DNA of 64,000 nucleotides from Massilia norwichensis (GTDB lineage: Bacteria > Pseudomonadota > Gammaproteobacteria > Burkholderiales > Burkholderiaceae_D): assembly GCF_024753245.1 (NCBI RefSeq), contig NZ_JANUGX010000002.1, positions 186,001-250,000 of the forward strand. Reading direction: 5' to 3'. The translations under genes were made by a program, and so were the position numbers. Under the pieces are notes generated by a model. That model was not told where the DNA came from and did not search any database. It saw only the letters and a program-made list of their open reading frames with translations. Positions 36,025-45,390 of the stretch are shown here, in pieces; within the stretch, counting starts at the first letter, position 1, and the number at the start of each line of letters is the position of its first letter.

Positions 36025-38007
36025 ATGACATCCGGCCTTGAACTAACCCTACTTTTACTGGGCAGCGCCGTCCTCGGCGTGGTCGCGTTCCGGATGCTGC
36101 ACCTGCCCCCGATGCTGGGTTACCTGGCGGTGGGTGTGCTGATCGGGCCACACGCCCTGCAACTGGCCGACAACGGCCCCACCACCCACGCGCTGGCCGA
36201 ATTCGGCGTCGTGTTCCTGATGTTCTCGATCGGCCTCGAATTCTCGCTGGCCCAGTTGCGGGCGATGCGGCGCATCGTGTTCGGGCTCGGCCTGGCCCAG
36301 GTCACGCTTACCATCCTCCTCACCATGCTGGTCGCCTTCCTTAGCCCGCGCCTGCCGGCGCCGCTGAACGTCGGCTGGCAGGCCGCGCTGGCGCTGGGCG
36401 GTGCGCTGGCGATGTCGTCCACCGCGATCGTCTCCAAGATGCTGACCGAACGCCTGGAACTGGAAAGCGAGCACGGTCGCCGCATCATCGGGATCCTGCT
36501 GTTTCAAGACCTCGCGGTGGTGCCGCTGCTGATCCTGATCCCCTCGCTGGCACGGCCGGCCGAGGAATTGGCGATGAACCTGGGCTGGGCCGCGGTCAAG
36601 GCCGCCGGCGTGCTGGCGCTGCTGCTGTTCTTCGGCCAGAAGTGGATGCGCAGGTGGTTCACCGTGGTGGCCAAGCGCCGCTCGCAGGAGCTGTTCATGC
36701 TGAACCTGCTGCTGGTGACGCTGGGCGCGGCCTGGATCACGGAACGCGCCGGCCTGTCGATGGCGCTGGGCGCTTTCGTGGCCGGCATGCTGATCTCCGA
36801 GACCCAATATAAACACCAGGTGGAAGAAGACATCAAGCCCTTCCGCGACGTGCTGCTCGGCCTGTTCTTCATCAGTATCGGCATGCTGCTCAACCTCGAG
36901 CTGGTGCTGGCCAACTGGTGGCTGGTGCTGGCGCTGCTGGTGCTGCCGGTGCTGCTGAAGTTTGCCCTGATCGCAGCGCTGGCCAAGGCCTTCGGCTCGT
37001 CCGACGGCGTGGCGATGCGCACCGGCCTGGCGCTGGCCCAGGCCGGCGAGTTCGGCTTCGTGCTGCTGAACCTGGCCTCCGGCTCGAAGCTGATCGATCC
37101 CTTCCTGATCCAGCTGGTGCTGGCCTCGATGGTGCTGTCGATGCTGGTCGCGCCTTTCGTCATCGCCAACATGGACCGGATCGCGATGAAGGTCGCGTCC
37201 AACGAGTGGATGCTGCAGTCGTTGCAGCTGACCCAGATCGCGAGCCGCACGATGGCGGCGCAGAAGCACGTGATCATCGCCGGCTTCGGGCGCAGCGGGC
37301 AAAGCCTGGCCACCCTGCTGTCGGAAGAAAAGCTGCCCTGGTATGCGCTCGACCTCGACCCCGAACGCGTCCAGGAAGCGCGCGCGGCCGGCGCCAACGT
37401 CTCCTATGGCGACTGTTCGCGCCGCGAAGCGCTGATCGCGGCCGGCATCAACCGCGCCAGCGCGCTGGTGATCACCTTTGCCGACACCCGCCTGGCACTC
37501 AAGGTGCTGCATCTGGTGCACGAGCTGGCGCCCAAGCTGCCGGTGATCGTGCGTGCCCACGACGATACCGAACTCGATATCCTGAAACGCGCCGGTGCCA
37601 CCGAGGTCGTGCCGGAAGCCCTGGAATCGAGCCTGATGCTGGCCTCGCACGCGCTGGTGGTGATGGGCGTGCCACTGCGCCGCGTGGTGCACCGCGTGCA
37701 GGCCGCGCGCGACGAGCGCTACGCCTCGCTGCGCGGCTTCTTCCACGGCGCCGGCGACGTCCGCGAAGACCCGGAGCACAGCTACGTACGCCTGCATTCG
37801 GTGGTGCTGGCCGACGATGCCGGCGGGGTCGGACGCTGCATCGGCGACCTGGGGCTGGATGAAGTGGGCGCGGAGGTGACGGCGCTGAGGCGCGGTAACC
37901 AGCGCATCGAGCCGGACCAGGATACCGAGCTGCGCGCCGGCGATGTGGTGGTGCTGCGCGGGACTGGGATGGCGGTCAGCCGGGCCGAGGGGCGTTTGCT
38001 GCGTTGA
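36025..38007 (+). CDS. Kef-type monovalent cation:proton antiporter with TrkA domains
   Basis: A 660-residue CPA2 antiporter. The N-terminal ~390 residues hold about 12 membrane helices (GYLAVGVLIGPHAL near 32, LALAQAGEFGFVLLNLAS near 336, with the family's SSTAIVSKML at 130). A TrkA-N/RCK domain follows with Rossmann motif IIAGFGRSGQSLATLLSEE near 412, and a TrkA-C domain ends the protein (DLGLDEVGAEVTALRRGNQR). The family moves K+ or Na+ against H+. KefB/C glutathione gating is not provable; the typical Kef partner KefF/G gene is absent here. Confidence 0.9.
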   Translation: MTSGLELTLLLLGSAVLGVVAFRMLHLPPMLGYLAVGVLIGPHALQLADNGPTTHALAEFGVVFLMFSIGLEFSLAQLRAMRRIVFGLGLAQVTLTILLTMLVAFLSPRLPAPLNVGWQAALALGGALAMSSTAIVSKMLTERLELESEHGRRIIGILLFQDLAVVPLLILIPSLARPAEELAMNLGWAAVKAAGVLALLLFFGQKWMRRWFTVVAKRRSQELFMLNLLLVTLGAAWITERAGLSMALGAFVAGMLISETQYKHQVEEDIKPFRDVLLGLFFISIGMLLNLELVLANWWLVLALLVLPVLLKFALIAALAKAFGSSDGVAMRTGLALAQAGEFGFVLLNLASGSKLIDPFLIQLVLASMVLSMLVAPFVIANMDRIAMKVASNEWMLQSLQLTQIASRTMAAQKHVIIAGFGRSGQSLATLLSEEKLPWYALDLDPERVQEARAAGANVSYGDCSRREALIAAGINRASALVITFADTRLALKVLHLVHELAPKLPVIVRAHDDTELDILKRAGATEVVPEALESSLMLASHALVVMGVPLRRVVHRVQAARDERYASLRGFFHGAGDVREDPEHSYVRLHSVVLADDAGGVGRCIGDLGLDEVGAEVTALRRGNQRIEPDQDTELRAGDVVVLRGTGMAVSRAEGRLLR

Positions 38008-38021
38008 TGTGGAAGCGTGAT

Positions 38022-38081
38022 GCGTGCGCTCGGGGAGCGCACCCTACGTCACGCTGTAGGGTGCGCTCCCCGAGCGCACGC
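38022..38081. repeat. REP/BIME-like element, copy 2 (26-bp perfect inverted repeat)
   Basis: Perfect 26-bp arms (38022-38047 and 38056-38081) around an 8-nt loop. Each arm is itself a palindrome carrying CCTAC/GTAGG next to GTGCGCTC-N3-GAGCGCAC. The stem differs from other copies by paired (compensating) substitutions. Lies between the antiporter and the convergent diguanylate cyclase gene. Confidence 0.85.
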
Positions 38082-38082
38082 G

Positions 38083-39201
38083 TCACGCGCTGACGACCCT
38101 GTTCCTGCCCTGCTGCTTGGCCTCGTACAAGGCCTCGTCAGCCTGCGCCACCAGCGCTTGCGCCATGGTCTCGACCGCATGCTCGCGCCCGAAGTCGTCC
38201 AGCGTCGCCACGCCGATCGACACCGTCACCGGCAGCGCCTCCCCTTCCGCCAGCAGGAAAGCCTGGTCGGCCACGCTGGCGCGGATGCGCTGCGCCACCA
38301 TGCTGGCGCTTTCCAGGTCGGCGTCGATCAGCAGCCCCACGAATTCCTCGCCGCCGAAGCGGCCCAGCGCATCCGACATGCGCAGTTCGGCCTTGATGCG
38401 GGACGCCACTTCGCGCAGCACGTCGTCGCCGGCCTGGTGTCCATACCTGTCGTTGACCTGCTTGAAGTGATCGACGTCGATGTACATGCAGGACACGCGG
38501 TAGGACTGGCGGCGGGCCCTGGCAATCTCCTCGACCAGGCGGCGGTCCATGTAGCGGCGGTTGTAGACGCCGGTCAGCGCATCGGTCAGGCCGATGTACT
38601 TCAGCATCTCGTTGCTGATCACGTTCTCGAGGCAGATCGCGATGATCGATCCCATGTGCTCGACGAAATCGGTGCCCAGCAGCGGCGTGAAGCGGCTCGG
38701 ATCGCGGCTGCCCAGATTCAGGCTGCCGATCAGGCGGCGGTTGCGCAGCAGCGGCACCAGCGCCACGCTGGCCAGGCCGGCGGGCGGCAGCGGAAAGGCC
38801 GAAGCATGGCTGACCGGGTGGTAGGGCAGCAGTTTCGGCCGCGACGTGCGGCCCGGCGCGAGTTCGAAGCCCAGCGCTTCCGGGTGTTCATGGAATTGCA
38901 GATTGGGTAAAGCGTCGAAGTCCACGCCCAGCTTGTGCATCACCGTGAAGATGTCCGAGCCGGCGTCGACCAGCGACAGGGTCACGATATCGAGGCTGGA
39001 GACGATCGGCAGCTGGCGGAAGATGGTGGCGACCAGTTCCTGGAAGCTGCCCGCGCCCACGATGTCGAGATCGAAGGCCTGGTGGCGCATCATGATCGCG
39101 TGATTGCTTTCGGCCTGGTCGATCAGGCTGGCGAGCTGCCTGCGCAGTGCCGCATTCTCGGCCATCAGTTCGCGCACACTGGCGCCCTGCTGCTCATGCA
39201 T
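38083..39201 (-). CDS. Diguanylate cyclase with N-terminal GAF/DUF484-like sensor
   Basis: A 372-residue cytoplasmic signalling protein. Residues about 5-195 are a coiled N-terminus followed by a DUF484/GAF-like domain (HAIMMRHQAFDLDIVGAGSF, SLDIVTLSLVDAGSD, then a PLLRNRRLIGSLNLGSRDPS segment). The C-terminal GGDEF domain has DALTGVYNRRYMDRRL near residue 211, active-site GRFGGEEF near 284, and RMSD five residues before it, the inhibitory c-di-GMP I-site. It should make c-di-GMP with product feedback. The start at 39201 (MHEQQGA) is set by AAAGGA at 6-nt spacing. Confidence 0.9.
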   Translation of the reverse strand: MHEQQGASVRELMAENAALRRQLASLIDQAESNHAIMMRHQAFDLDIVGAGSFQELVATIFRQLPIVSSLDIVTLSLVDAGSDIFTVMHKLGVDFDALPNLQFHEHPEALGFELAPGRTSRPKLLPYHPVSHASAFPLPPAGLASVALVPLLRNRRLIGSLNLGSRDPSRFTPLLGTDFVEHMGSIIAICLENVISNEMLKYIGLTDALTGVYNRRYMDRRLVEEIARARRQSYRVSCMYIDVDHFKQVNDRYGHQAGDDVLREVASRIKAELRMSDALGRFGGEEFVGLLIDADLESASMVAQRIRASVADQAFLLAEGEALPVTVSIGVATLDDFGREHAVETMAQALVAQADEALYEAKQQGRNRVVSA

Positions 39202-39279
39202 GGACATTCCTTTCAGCAATGAGCCCTTACATTACGCCAACTCGGCCGCAATGCAAATCGAAACTGTAGCGGAACGTTG

Positions 39280-40131
39280 TCAGAATGCGAGTTCGGCCGC
39301 CAGTTCCTGCCCCACGCGCAGCCGGCTGCCGGCGCCGGCGGAGACGATGCAGTTCATGCCCAGGCAGACCGCGCCGTCCATCTTCGGGTTGGCGCGGTAG
39401 GTTTGCAGGATGTCGAGCGGGTCGGGGCCGGCCACGCCGGTGGCCTGGTCGATCGCGGGAATCGGGCAGCGTGCGCAGGGTTTGACCGGACGGATCTCGG
39501 CCGCGCCGGTGCTGAGGAAGGCGGTGTAGTCCTCCTCGAAGGCTTCCAGCCCGGCCACCACCAGGTTCGGGCGGAAGCGGTCCATCGGCACGGCGTCGCG
39601 CCCGGCCGCGCGCAGGCGGACATTCACGTCGTCGAGCGAGGACTGGCCGATCAGCAGCAGCGGGTAGGCGTCGGCGAAGCGCGTCTGCGAGGGCACGCCC
39701 TCGGTCCACTTGACGCTGGTAGGACGCACGACGTCATGGTGGAAGCGCACCAGGCGCACGCGCTCGCGGGTGTCGAGCGCTTCGGTGAACCAGTTGCCGG
39801 CCACGTCGCCGCAGTCGGCCGCGTTCACCGAGTCGTCCCAGATCTGGACGTAACGGGTGGGCGCCGAGCCGTCCCAGGCCAGCGGCAGCAGCAGGTCGCC
39901 CATGCCGGGGCTGCTGACGCGCAGGTTGCCGCCGTCCGGACGCGGCCGGATCAGGGCCATGCGCGGAAACTCGCGCTGGGTCAGGAACTGGCCGGTTTCC
40001 GTGACCAGCATCCATTCGCGGTCGTGCACGCCGTGCGCGGCCAGGCCGGTTTCCAGCAGGGTGGCTTCCTGCACCGCCATGCCGGCGCAGGATTTGATCG
40101 GGTACAGCAGGAGTTGCGACAGGGTCGGCAT
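39280..40131 (-). CDS. MOSC-domain protein (YcbX-like)
   Basis: A 283-residue protein with N-terminal MOSC beta-barrel domain (LLYPIKSCAGMAVQEATLLE) and the MOSC domain proper, where the catalytic/sulfur-carrying cysteines sit in PVKPCARCPIPAIDQ near residue 218. The motif VPMDRFRPNLVVAG is near 183. It resembles E. coli YcbX without the C-terminal ferredoxin domain. MOSC proteins detoxify N-hydroxylated bases or transfer sulfur to molybdenum cofactor; the substrate is not known. Confidence 0.87.
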   Translation of the reverse strand: MPTLSQLLLYPIKSCAGMAVQEATLLETGLAAHGVHDREWMLVTETGQFLTQREFPRMALIRPRPDGGNLRVSSPGMGDLLLPLAWDGSAPTRYVQIWDDSVNAADCGDVAGNWFTEALDTRERVRLVRFHHDVVRPTSVKWTEGVPSQTRFADAYPLLLIGQSSLDDVNVRLRAAGRDAVPMDRFRPNLVVAGLEAFEEDYTAFLSTGAAEIRPVKPCARCPIPAIDQATGVAGPDPLDILQTYRANPKMDGAVCLGMNCIVSAGAGSRLRVGQELAAELAF

Positions 40132-40185
40132 TGCGGCGTTCGATTCACTCGGGCTGCATAGTATCGCACCAAAACGCCGCGACGT

Positions 40186-40716
40186 TTAGTGGGCCGCAGC
40201 CGTGCGCCAGGGGCCGAGCGCGGTCTTCACGTAGGCCAGCCATTGGTCGCCGGGGTCGGGCCGGCCGTCGACCATGTCGATTTTTTCGAAACTGCGCCAG
40301 GTCGGCGCCGCGCCGAGGAACACGAGATAGCTGTTGCCGACGACGAAACCCGGGCGCAGTACGCAATCGGATCCGTTCATCGTACGGCCGCCGCCACGGG
40401 CCCAGAACCGGGGATCCGTGTGGCCGCTGAAGCTGGTGTCCTTGTTGTTGAACCCTTCGGGACCGCCGACCACCGTGAACGTCTTCTGCTCGACGCCCGC
40501 CAGCTGCTCGATCGTCAGGAAGCGGTATTCGACCAGGTAATCTCCGAGGGGCGTGGCGCCGATGACCTGGCCGAGCGCGACGTCCGCCGCCAGTTGCACC
40601 TGTTCGCCAGGCCCGATGAGTTGCGCCTGTGGCGGCGCGTAACATGCCTGGGATGCGCCGGCGCCGAGGGCCAGCAGGGCGAACACGAGGCTGTGTAGCT
40701 TGGTCATTTTATTCAT
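40186..40716 (-). CDS. Secreted protein of unknown function
   Basis: A 176-residue protein with a signal peptide (MNKMTKLHSLVFALLALGAG, cleavage near ASQA-C at about residue 27). The mature part contains YAPPQAQLIGPGEQV, EYRFLTIEQLAGVEQKTFTV, NGSDCVLRPGFVVGNSYLVF and FEKIDMVDGRPD. I do not recognise the family. Two cysteines (near residues 27 and 118) may form a disulphide. A start 9 nt downstream (MTKLHS) is possible. The gene is divergent from the thiamin operon with the TPP riboswitch between. Confidence 0.65.
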   Translation of the reverse strand: MNKMTKLHSLVFALLALGAGASQACYAPPQAQLIGPGEQVQLAADVALGQVIGATPLGDYLVEYRFLTIEQLAGVEQKTFTVVGGPEGFNNKDTSFSGHTDPRFWARGGGRTMNGSDCVLRPGFVVGNSYLVFLGAAPTWRSFEKIDMVDGRPDPGDQWLAYVKTALGPWRTAAAH

Positions 40717-40848
40717 GACGAATGAGCTTATCACCTTGCTGGATCCCAAAATACGCGCATTGTCACGCCTTCCTGCCTCCATTGCCAAGGTCCCGAATCC
40801 GACGTACACTCCCGCCGTCGCCTCAATCCGAAACGAACGAGGCAACAA

Positions 40849-40945
40849 CAACGCTAGGGGTCCTGCGCCGATCGCAACAGCATCGGCCGCGGGTGAGAAA
40901 TACCCTCCGAACCTGATCTGGATAATGCCAGCGAAGGGAAGCTAC
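40849..40945 (+). promoter_or_regulatory. TPP riboswitch (THI element) upstream of thiC
   Basis: The conserved blocks of the thiamin-pyrophosphate aptamer are present in order: CTAGGGGTCC (P2 5' side), GGTGAGAAATACCC, GAACCTGATCTGGATAATGCC and the closing CAGCGAAGGGAAGC. The 3' part is a near-exact THI-box consensus. It lies about 90 nt upstream of thiC. A 10-bp helix further downstream can hide the thiC ribosome-binding site. Confidence 0.95.
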
Positions 40946-40979
40946 AGAGACCGCGCACGCCCTCGCGCCTGCGCCTCCT

Positions 40980-42912
<1,933 letters not shown>

Positions 42913-42914
42913 GC

Positions 42915-43118
42915 ATGCTGGAAATCGAATTGAACGGAGAACCGCATCAGCTCCCGGGCGCCGCCAGCCTGCATGCGCTGGTGGAGACGCTCGGCCTGTC
43001 CGGCCAGGCGGTGGCGCTGGCCGTGAACCGCCGCGTGGTGCCGCGCGAGCACTGGCGCAGCACCCTGCTGCGCCCGCGCGACCGGGTGGACGTGGTACGC
43101 GCCATCGGCGGCGGTTGA
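42915..43118 (+). CDS. thiS: Sulfur carrier protein ThiS
   Basis: A 67-residue ubiquitin-fold sulfur carrier ending in the required GlyGly (RAIGGG). It has [20 protein letters not shown] at the start and [15 protein letters not shown] near residue 35. ThiF-type adenylation and a sulfurtransferase charge the tail, and ThiG uses the thiocarboxylate for the thiazole ring. Short gene, 2 nt after thiC; the frame is separate from thiC. Confidence 0.93.
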   Translation: MLEIELNGEPHQLPGAASLHALVETLGLSGQAVALAVNRRVVPREHWRSTLLRPRDRVDVVRAIGGG

Positions 43119-43141
43119 ACCCTCACGAAATCGGAGAACAC

Positions 43142-43942
43142 ATGAATGAGATACAGGACCGGCCTCTCGTCATCGCCGGCAAAACATACCGCTCGCGCCT
43201 GCTGGTCGGCAGCGGCAAATACCAGGACCTGGCGCAGACCGCCGCCGCCACCGAGGCATCCGGCGCGGAGATCGTCACCGTGGCGATCCGCCGCGTGAAT
43301 ATCGGCCAGGACCCGCATGCGCCGAATCTGCTCGATGCGCTGCCGCCCGCGCGCTACACCATCCTGCCGAATACGGCCGGCTGCTACACGGCGCGCGACG
43401 CGGTCTACACCCTGCAGCTGGCGCGCGAACTGCTGGACGGGCACAAGCTGGTGAAACTCGAAGTCCTGGGCGACGAGAAGACCCTGTTCCCCAACATGCC
43501 CGAAACCCTGCGCGCCGCTGAGGAACTGGTGCGCGACGGCTTCGACGTGATGGTCTATTGCAGCGACGACCCGATCCAGGCGCGGATGCTGGAGGACATC
43601 GGCGTGGCCGCGGTGATGCCGCTGGCTTCCCTGATCGGCTCGGGCATGGGCATCCTGAATCCGTGGAACCTCTCGCTGATCATCGAGCAGGCCAAGGTGC
43701 CGGTGCTGGTCGATGCCGGCGTCGGCACCGCTTCCGACGCCGCCGTGGCGATGGAACTGGGCTGCGACGGCGTGCTGATGAACAGCGCCATCGCCCTGGC
43801 CCGCGATCCGGTGCGCATGGCGGGGGCGATGCGCCTGGCGGTGCAGGCCGGCCGCGAAGCCTACCTGGCGGGACGGATGCCGCGACGCTTCGCGGCATCG
43901 CCTTCGTCGCCGATGGCGGGGCGTGTCAATGGGGTTGCATAG
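43142..43942 (+). CDS. thiG: Thiazole synthase
   Basis: A 266-residue TIM-barrel enzyme forming the thiazole phosphate with DXP. Motifs are [20 protein letters not shown] near residue 20, TVAIRRVN near 45, [19 protein letters not shown] near 103, and [20 protein letters not shown] near 193. The Schiff-base lysine is by family analogy the one in VKLEVLGD. Start ATG 43142 has GGAGA upstream. Neither thiO nor thiH, which supply dehydroglycine, adjoins. Confidence 0.95.
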   Translation: MNEIQDRPLVIAGKTYRSRLLVGSGKYQDLAQTAAATEASGAEIVTVAIRRVNIGQDPHAPNLLDALPPARYTILPNTAGCYTARDAVYTLQLARELLDGHKLVKLEVLGDEKTLFPNMPETLRAAEELVRDGFDVMVYCSDDPIQARMLEDIGVAAVMPLASLIGSGMGILNPWNLSLIIEQAKVPVLVDAGVGTASDAAVAMELGCDGVLMNSAIALARDPVRMAGAMRLAVQAGREAYLAGRMPRRFAASPSSPMAGRVNGVA

Positions 43943-43943
43943 C

Positions 43944-44687
43944 ATGCGCCCCTGCGTACTGGTGTTTTCCGGACTCGATCCGTCCGGCGGGGCCGGCATC
44001 CAGGCCGACATCGAAGCGATCGCCGCCCAAGGCGCACACGCGCTGCCGATCGTGACGGCGCTGACGGTGCAGGACAACCAGCGGGTGCATGAAGTGGCGC
44101 CGGTCGATGCCGGTCTGATCACGCGCCAGGCCGCGCTGCTGCTGGAGACCATGCCGATCCGCGCGCTCAAGCTGGGCATTCCCGGCAACCTGGCGAACGC
44201 CGAAGCCATCGCCGGCATCGTCCTGCAGCTGCGTGCGCCCCAGCCTGCGCTGCCGGTGGTGCTCGACCCGGTGCTGGCCAGCGGCCACGGCGATCCGCTC
44301 GCGCGCGGCGACGCGCTGGCGGCACTGACGCCGCTGCTGGCACTGGCGACCGTGCTGACGCCGAACCTGCCGGAAGCGGCGGCGCTTGGCCGCACCGACG
44401 TGCCGCATGTGCTGGTGACCGGCGGCCATGCCGACGGTGACGAGGTATGCAACCGCTGGCACAGCCGCGAAGGTGTGCGCGAATGGCGCTGGCCGCGCCT
44501 GCCCGGCGAGTTCCACGGCAGCGGCTGCACGCTGGCCGCCACCCTGGCCGCACGCCTGGCGCTGGGTGACACGATGGCACAGGCGTTGGAACGCGCCCAG
44601 CGCTGCTGCAACCAGGCGCTGGCCGATGCGTATGCCATCGCCGACGGCCAGCAGATTCCGCGCCGGATCGAACATCGGGGAGCGTGA
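43944..44687 (+). CDS. thiD: Hydroxymethylpyrimidine/phosphomethylpyrimidine kinase
   Basis: A 247-residue ribokinase-fold kinase phosphorylating HMP and HMP-P. Motifs: FSGLDPSGGAGIQADIEAIA near residue 8, GAHALPIVTALTVQD near 31, VVLDPVLASGHGDPL near 101, and the catalytic/anion-hole FHGSGCTLAATLAARLALGD near 190. It is shorter than canonical ThiD and slightly divergent, like the version often placed in betaproteobacterial thi operons. Start at ATG 43944 just after the thiG stop; ATG 43929 inside thiG is an alternative. Confidence 0.9.
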   Translation: MRPCVLVFSGLDPSGGAGIQADIEAIAAQGAHALPIVTALTVQDNQRVHEVAPVDAGLITRQAALLLETMPIRALKLGIPGNLANAEAIAGIVLQLRAPQPALPVVLDPVLASGHGDPLARGDALAALTPLLALATVLTPNLPEAAALGRTDVPHVLVTGGHADGDEVCNRWHSREGVREWRWPRLPGEFHGSGCTLAATLAARLALGDTMAQALERAQRCCNQALADAYAIADGQQIPRRIEHRGA

Positions 44688-44689
44688 GC

Positions 44690-45310
44690 ATGAAAATCGA
44701 CATGAAGGGACTGTATCTGGTCACACCCGACTGGGATGACACGGCGCGGCTGCTGGAGGTGACGAACCGTGCACTGGAGGCCGGCGCGGCGCTGGTCCAG
44801 TACCGCAACAAGACGGCTTCCGACGCGCTGCGGCGGGAACAGGCGGCTGCCCTGCTGGCGCTGTGCCGCCAGCACGACCGGCCGCTCATCATCAACGACC
44901 ACGTCGACCTGTGCCTGCAATTGGGTGCGGATGGCGTGCACGTCGGCGGCCTTGACGCGCCGGTGGCCGCGGTGCGCGCGGCGCTCGGGCCGGACAAGAT
45001 CGTCGGCGCGTCCTGCTATGGCCAGTTGGCACTGGCACGAAGCGCGCAGGATGCGGGGGCGAGCTATGTGGCTTTCGGCGGCTTCTATCCGTCGAAGGTG
45101 AAGGTGTACGAGGTGAGCACGCCGCCGGGGATTGTCGCGCAGGCGAAGGGGCAATTGACGGTGCCGGTGGTGGTGATCGGCGGGATGACGGTGGCGAATG
45201 CGCGCCCGCTGGTGGAATCGGGGGCGGACTTGGTGGCGGCGATCAGCAGTGTGTATCTGGCGGAAGATGCCAGTGCCGCGGTGAGAGAGTTTGCGGCGAT
45301 GTTCCGCTGA
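44690..45310 (+). CDS. thiE: Thiamine-phosphate synthase
   Basis: A 206-residue TIM-barrel enzyme coupling HMP-PP and thiazole phosphate to thiamin phosphate. Motifs: GLYLVTPDWDD near residue 8, GAALVQYRNK near 29, IINDHVDLCLQLGADGVHVG near 64, GASCYGQL near 102, VAFGGFYPSKVK near 122, and IGGMTVANARPLVESGADL near 156. Start ATG 44690 has GGGGAG 7 nt upstream. Last gene of the operon; a REP-like palindrome follows. Confidence 0.94.
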   Translation: MKIDMKGLYLVTPDWDDTARLLEVTNRALEAGAALVQYRNKTASDALRREQAAALLALCRQHDRPLIINDHVDLCLQLGADGVHVGGLDAPVAAVRAALGPDKIVGASCYGQLALARSAQDAGASYVAFGGFYPSKVKVYEVSTPPGIVAQAKGQLTVPVVVIGGMTVANARPLVESGADLVAAISSVYLAEDASAAVREFAAMFR

Positions 45311-45318
45311 AGTCGCAG

Positions 45319-45380
45319 GCGTGGGCACGGGGTGCCCACCCTACCGGCTGTGCGTAGGGTGGGCTCCCCGAGCCCACGCG
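45319..45380. repeat. REP/BIME-like element, copy 3
   Basis: Two units facing each other: GTGGGCAC-N3-GTGCCCAC ending CCTAC (45319-45344), then GTAGG with GTGGGCTC-N3-GAGCCCAC (45354-45380). It lies between the convergent ends of thiE and phoX and may serve as a terminator. Confidence 0.85.
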
Positions 45381-45390
45381 TGATGCTCGC

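Noticed and set aside
40600-40716. Lipoprotein signal for the small exported protein (SQAC)
   Set aside because: The -3 and -2 residues do not fit the lipobox; ordinary signal peptidase I cleavage is more likely.
42947-45328. Minus-strand frame across thiS, thiG, thiD and thiE
   Set aside because: It crosses four well-identified plus-strand genes and shows no motif.
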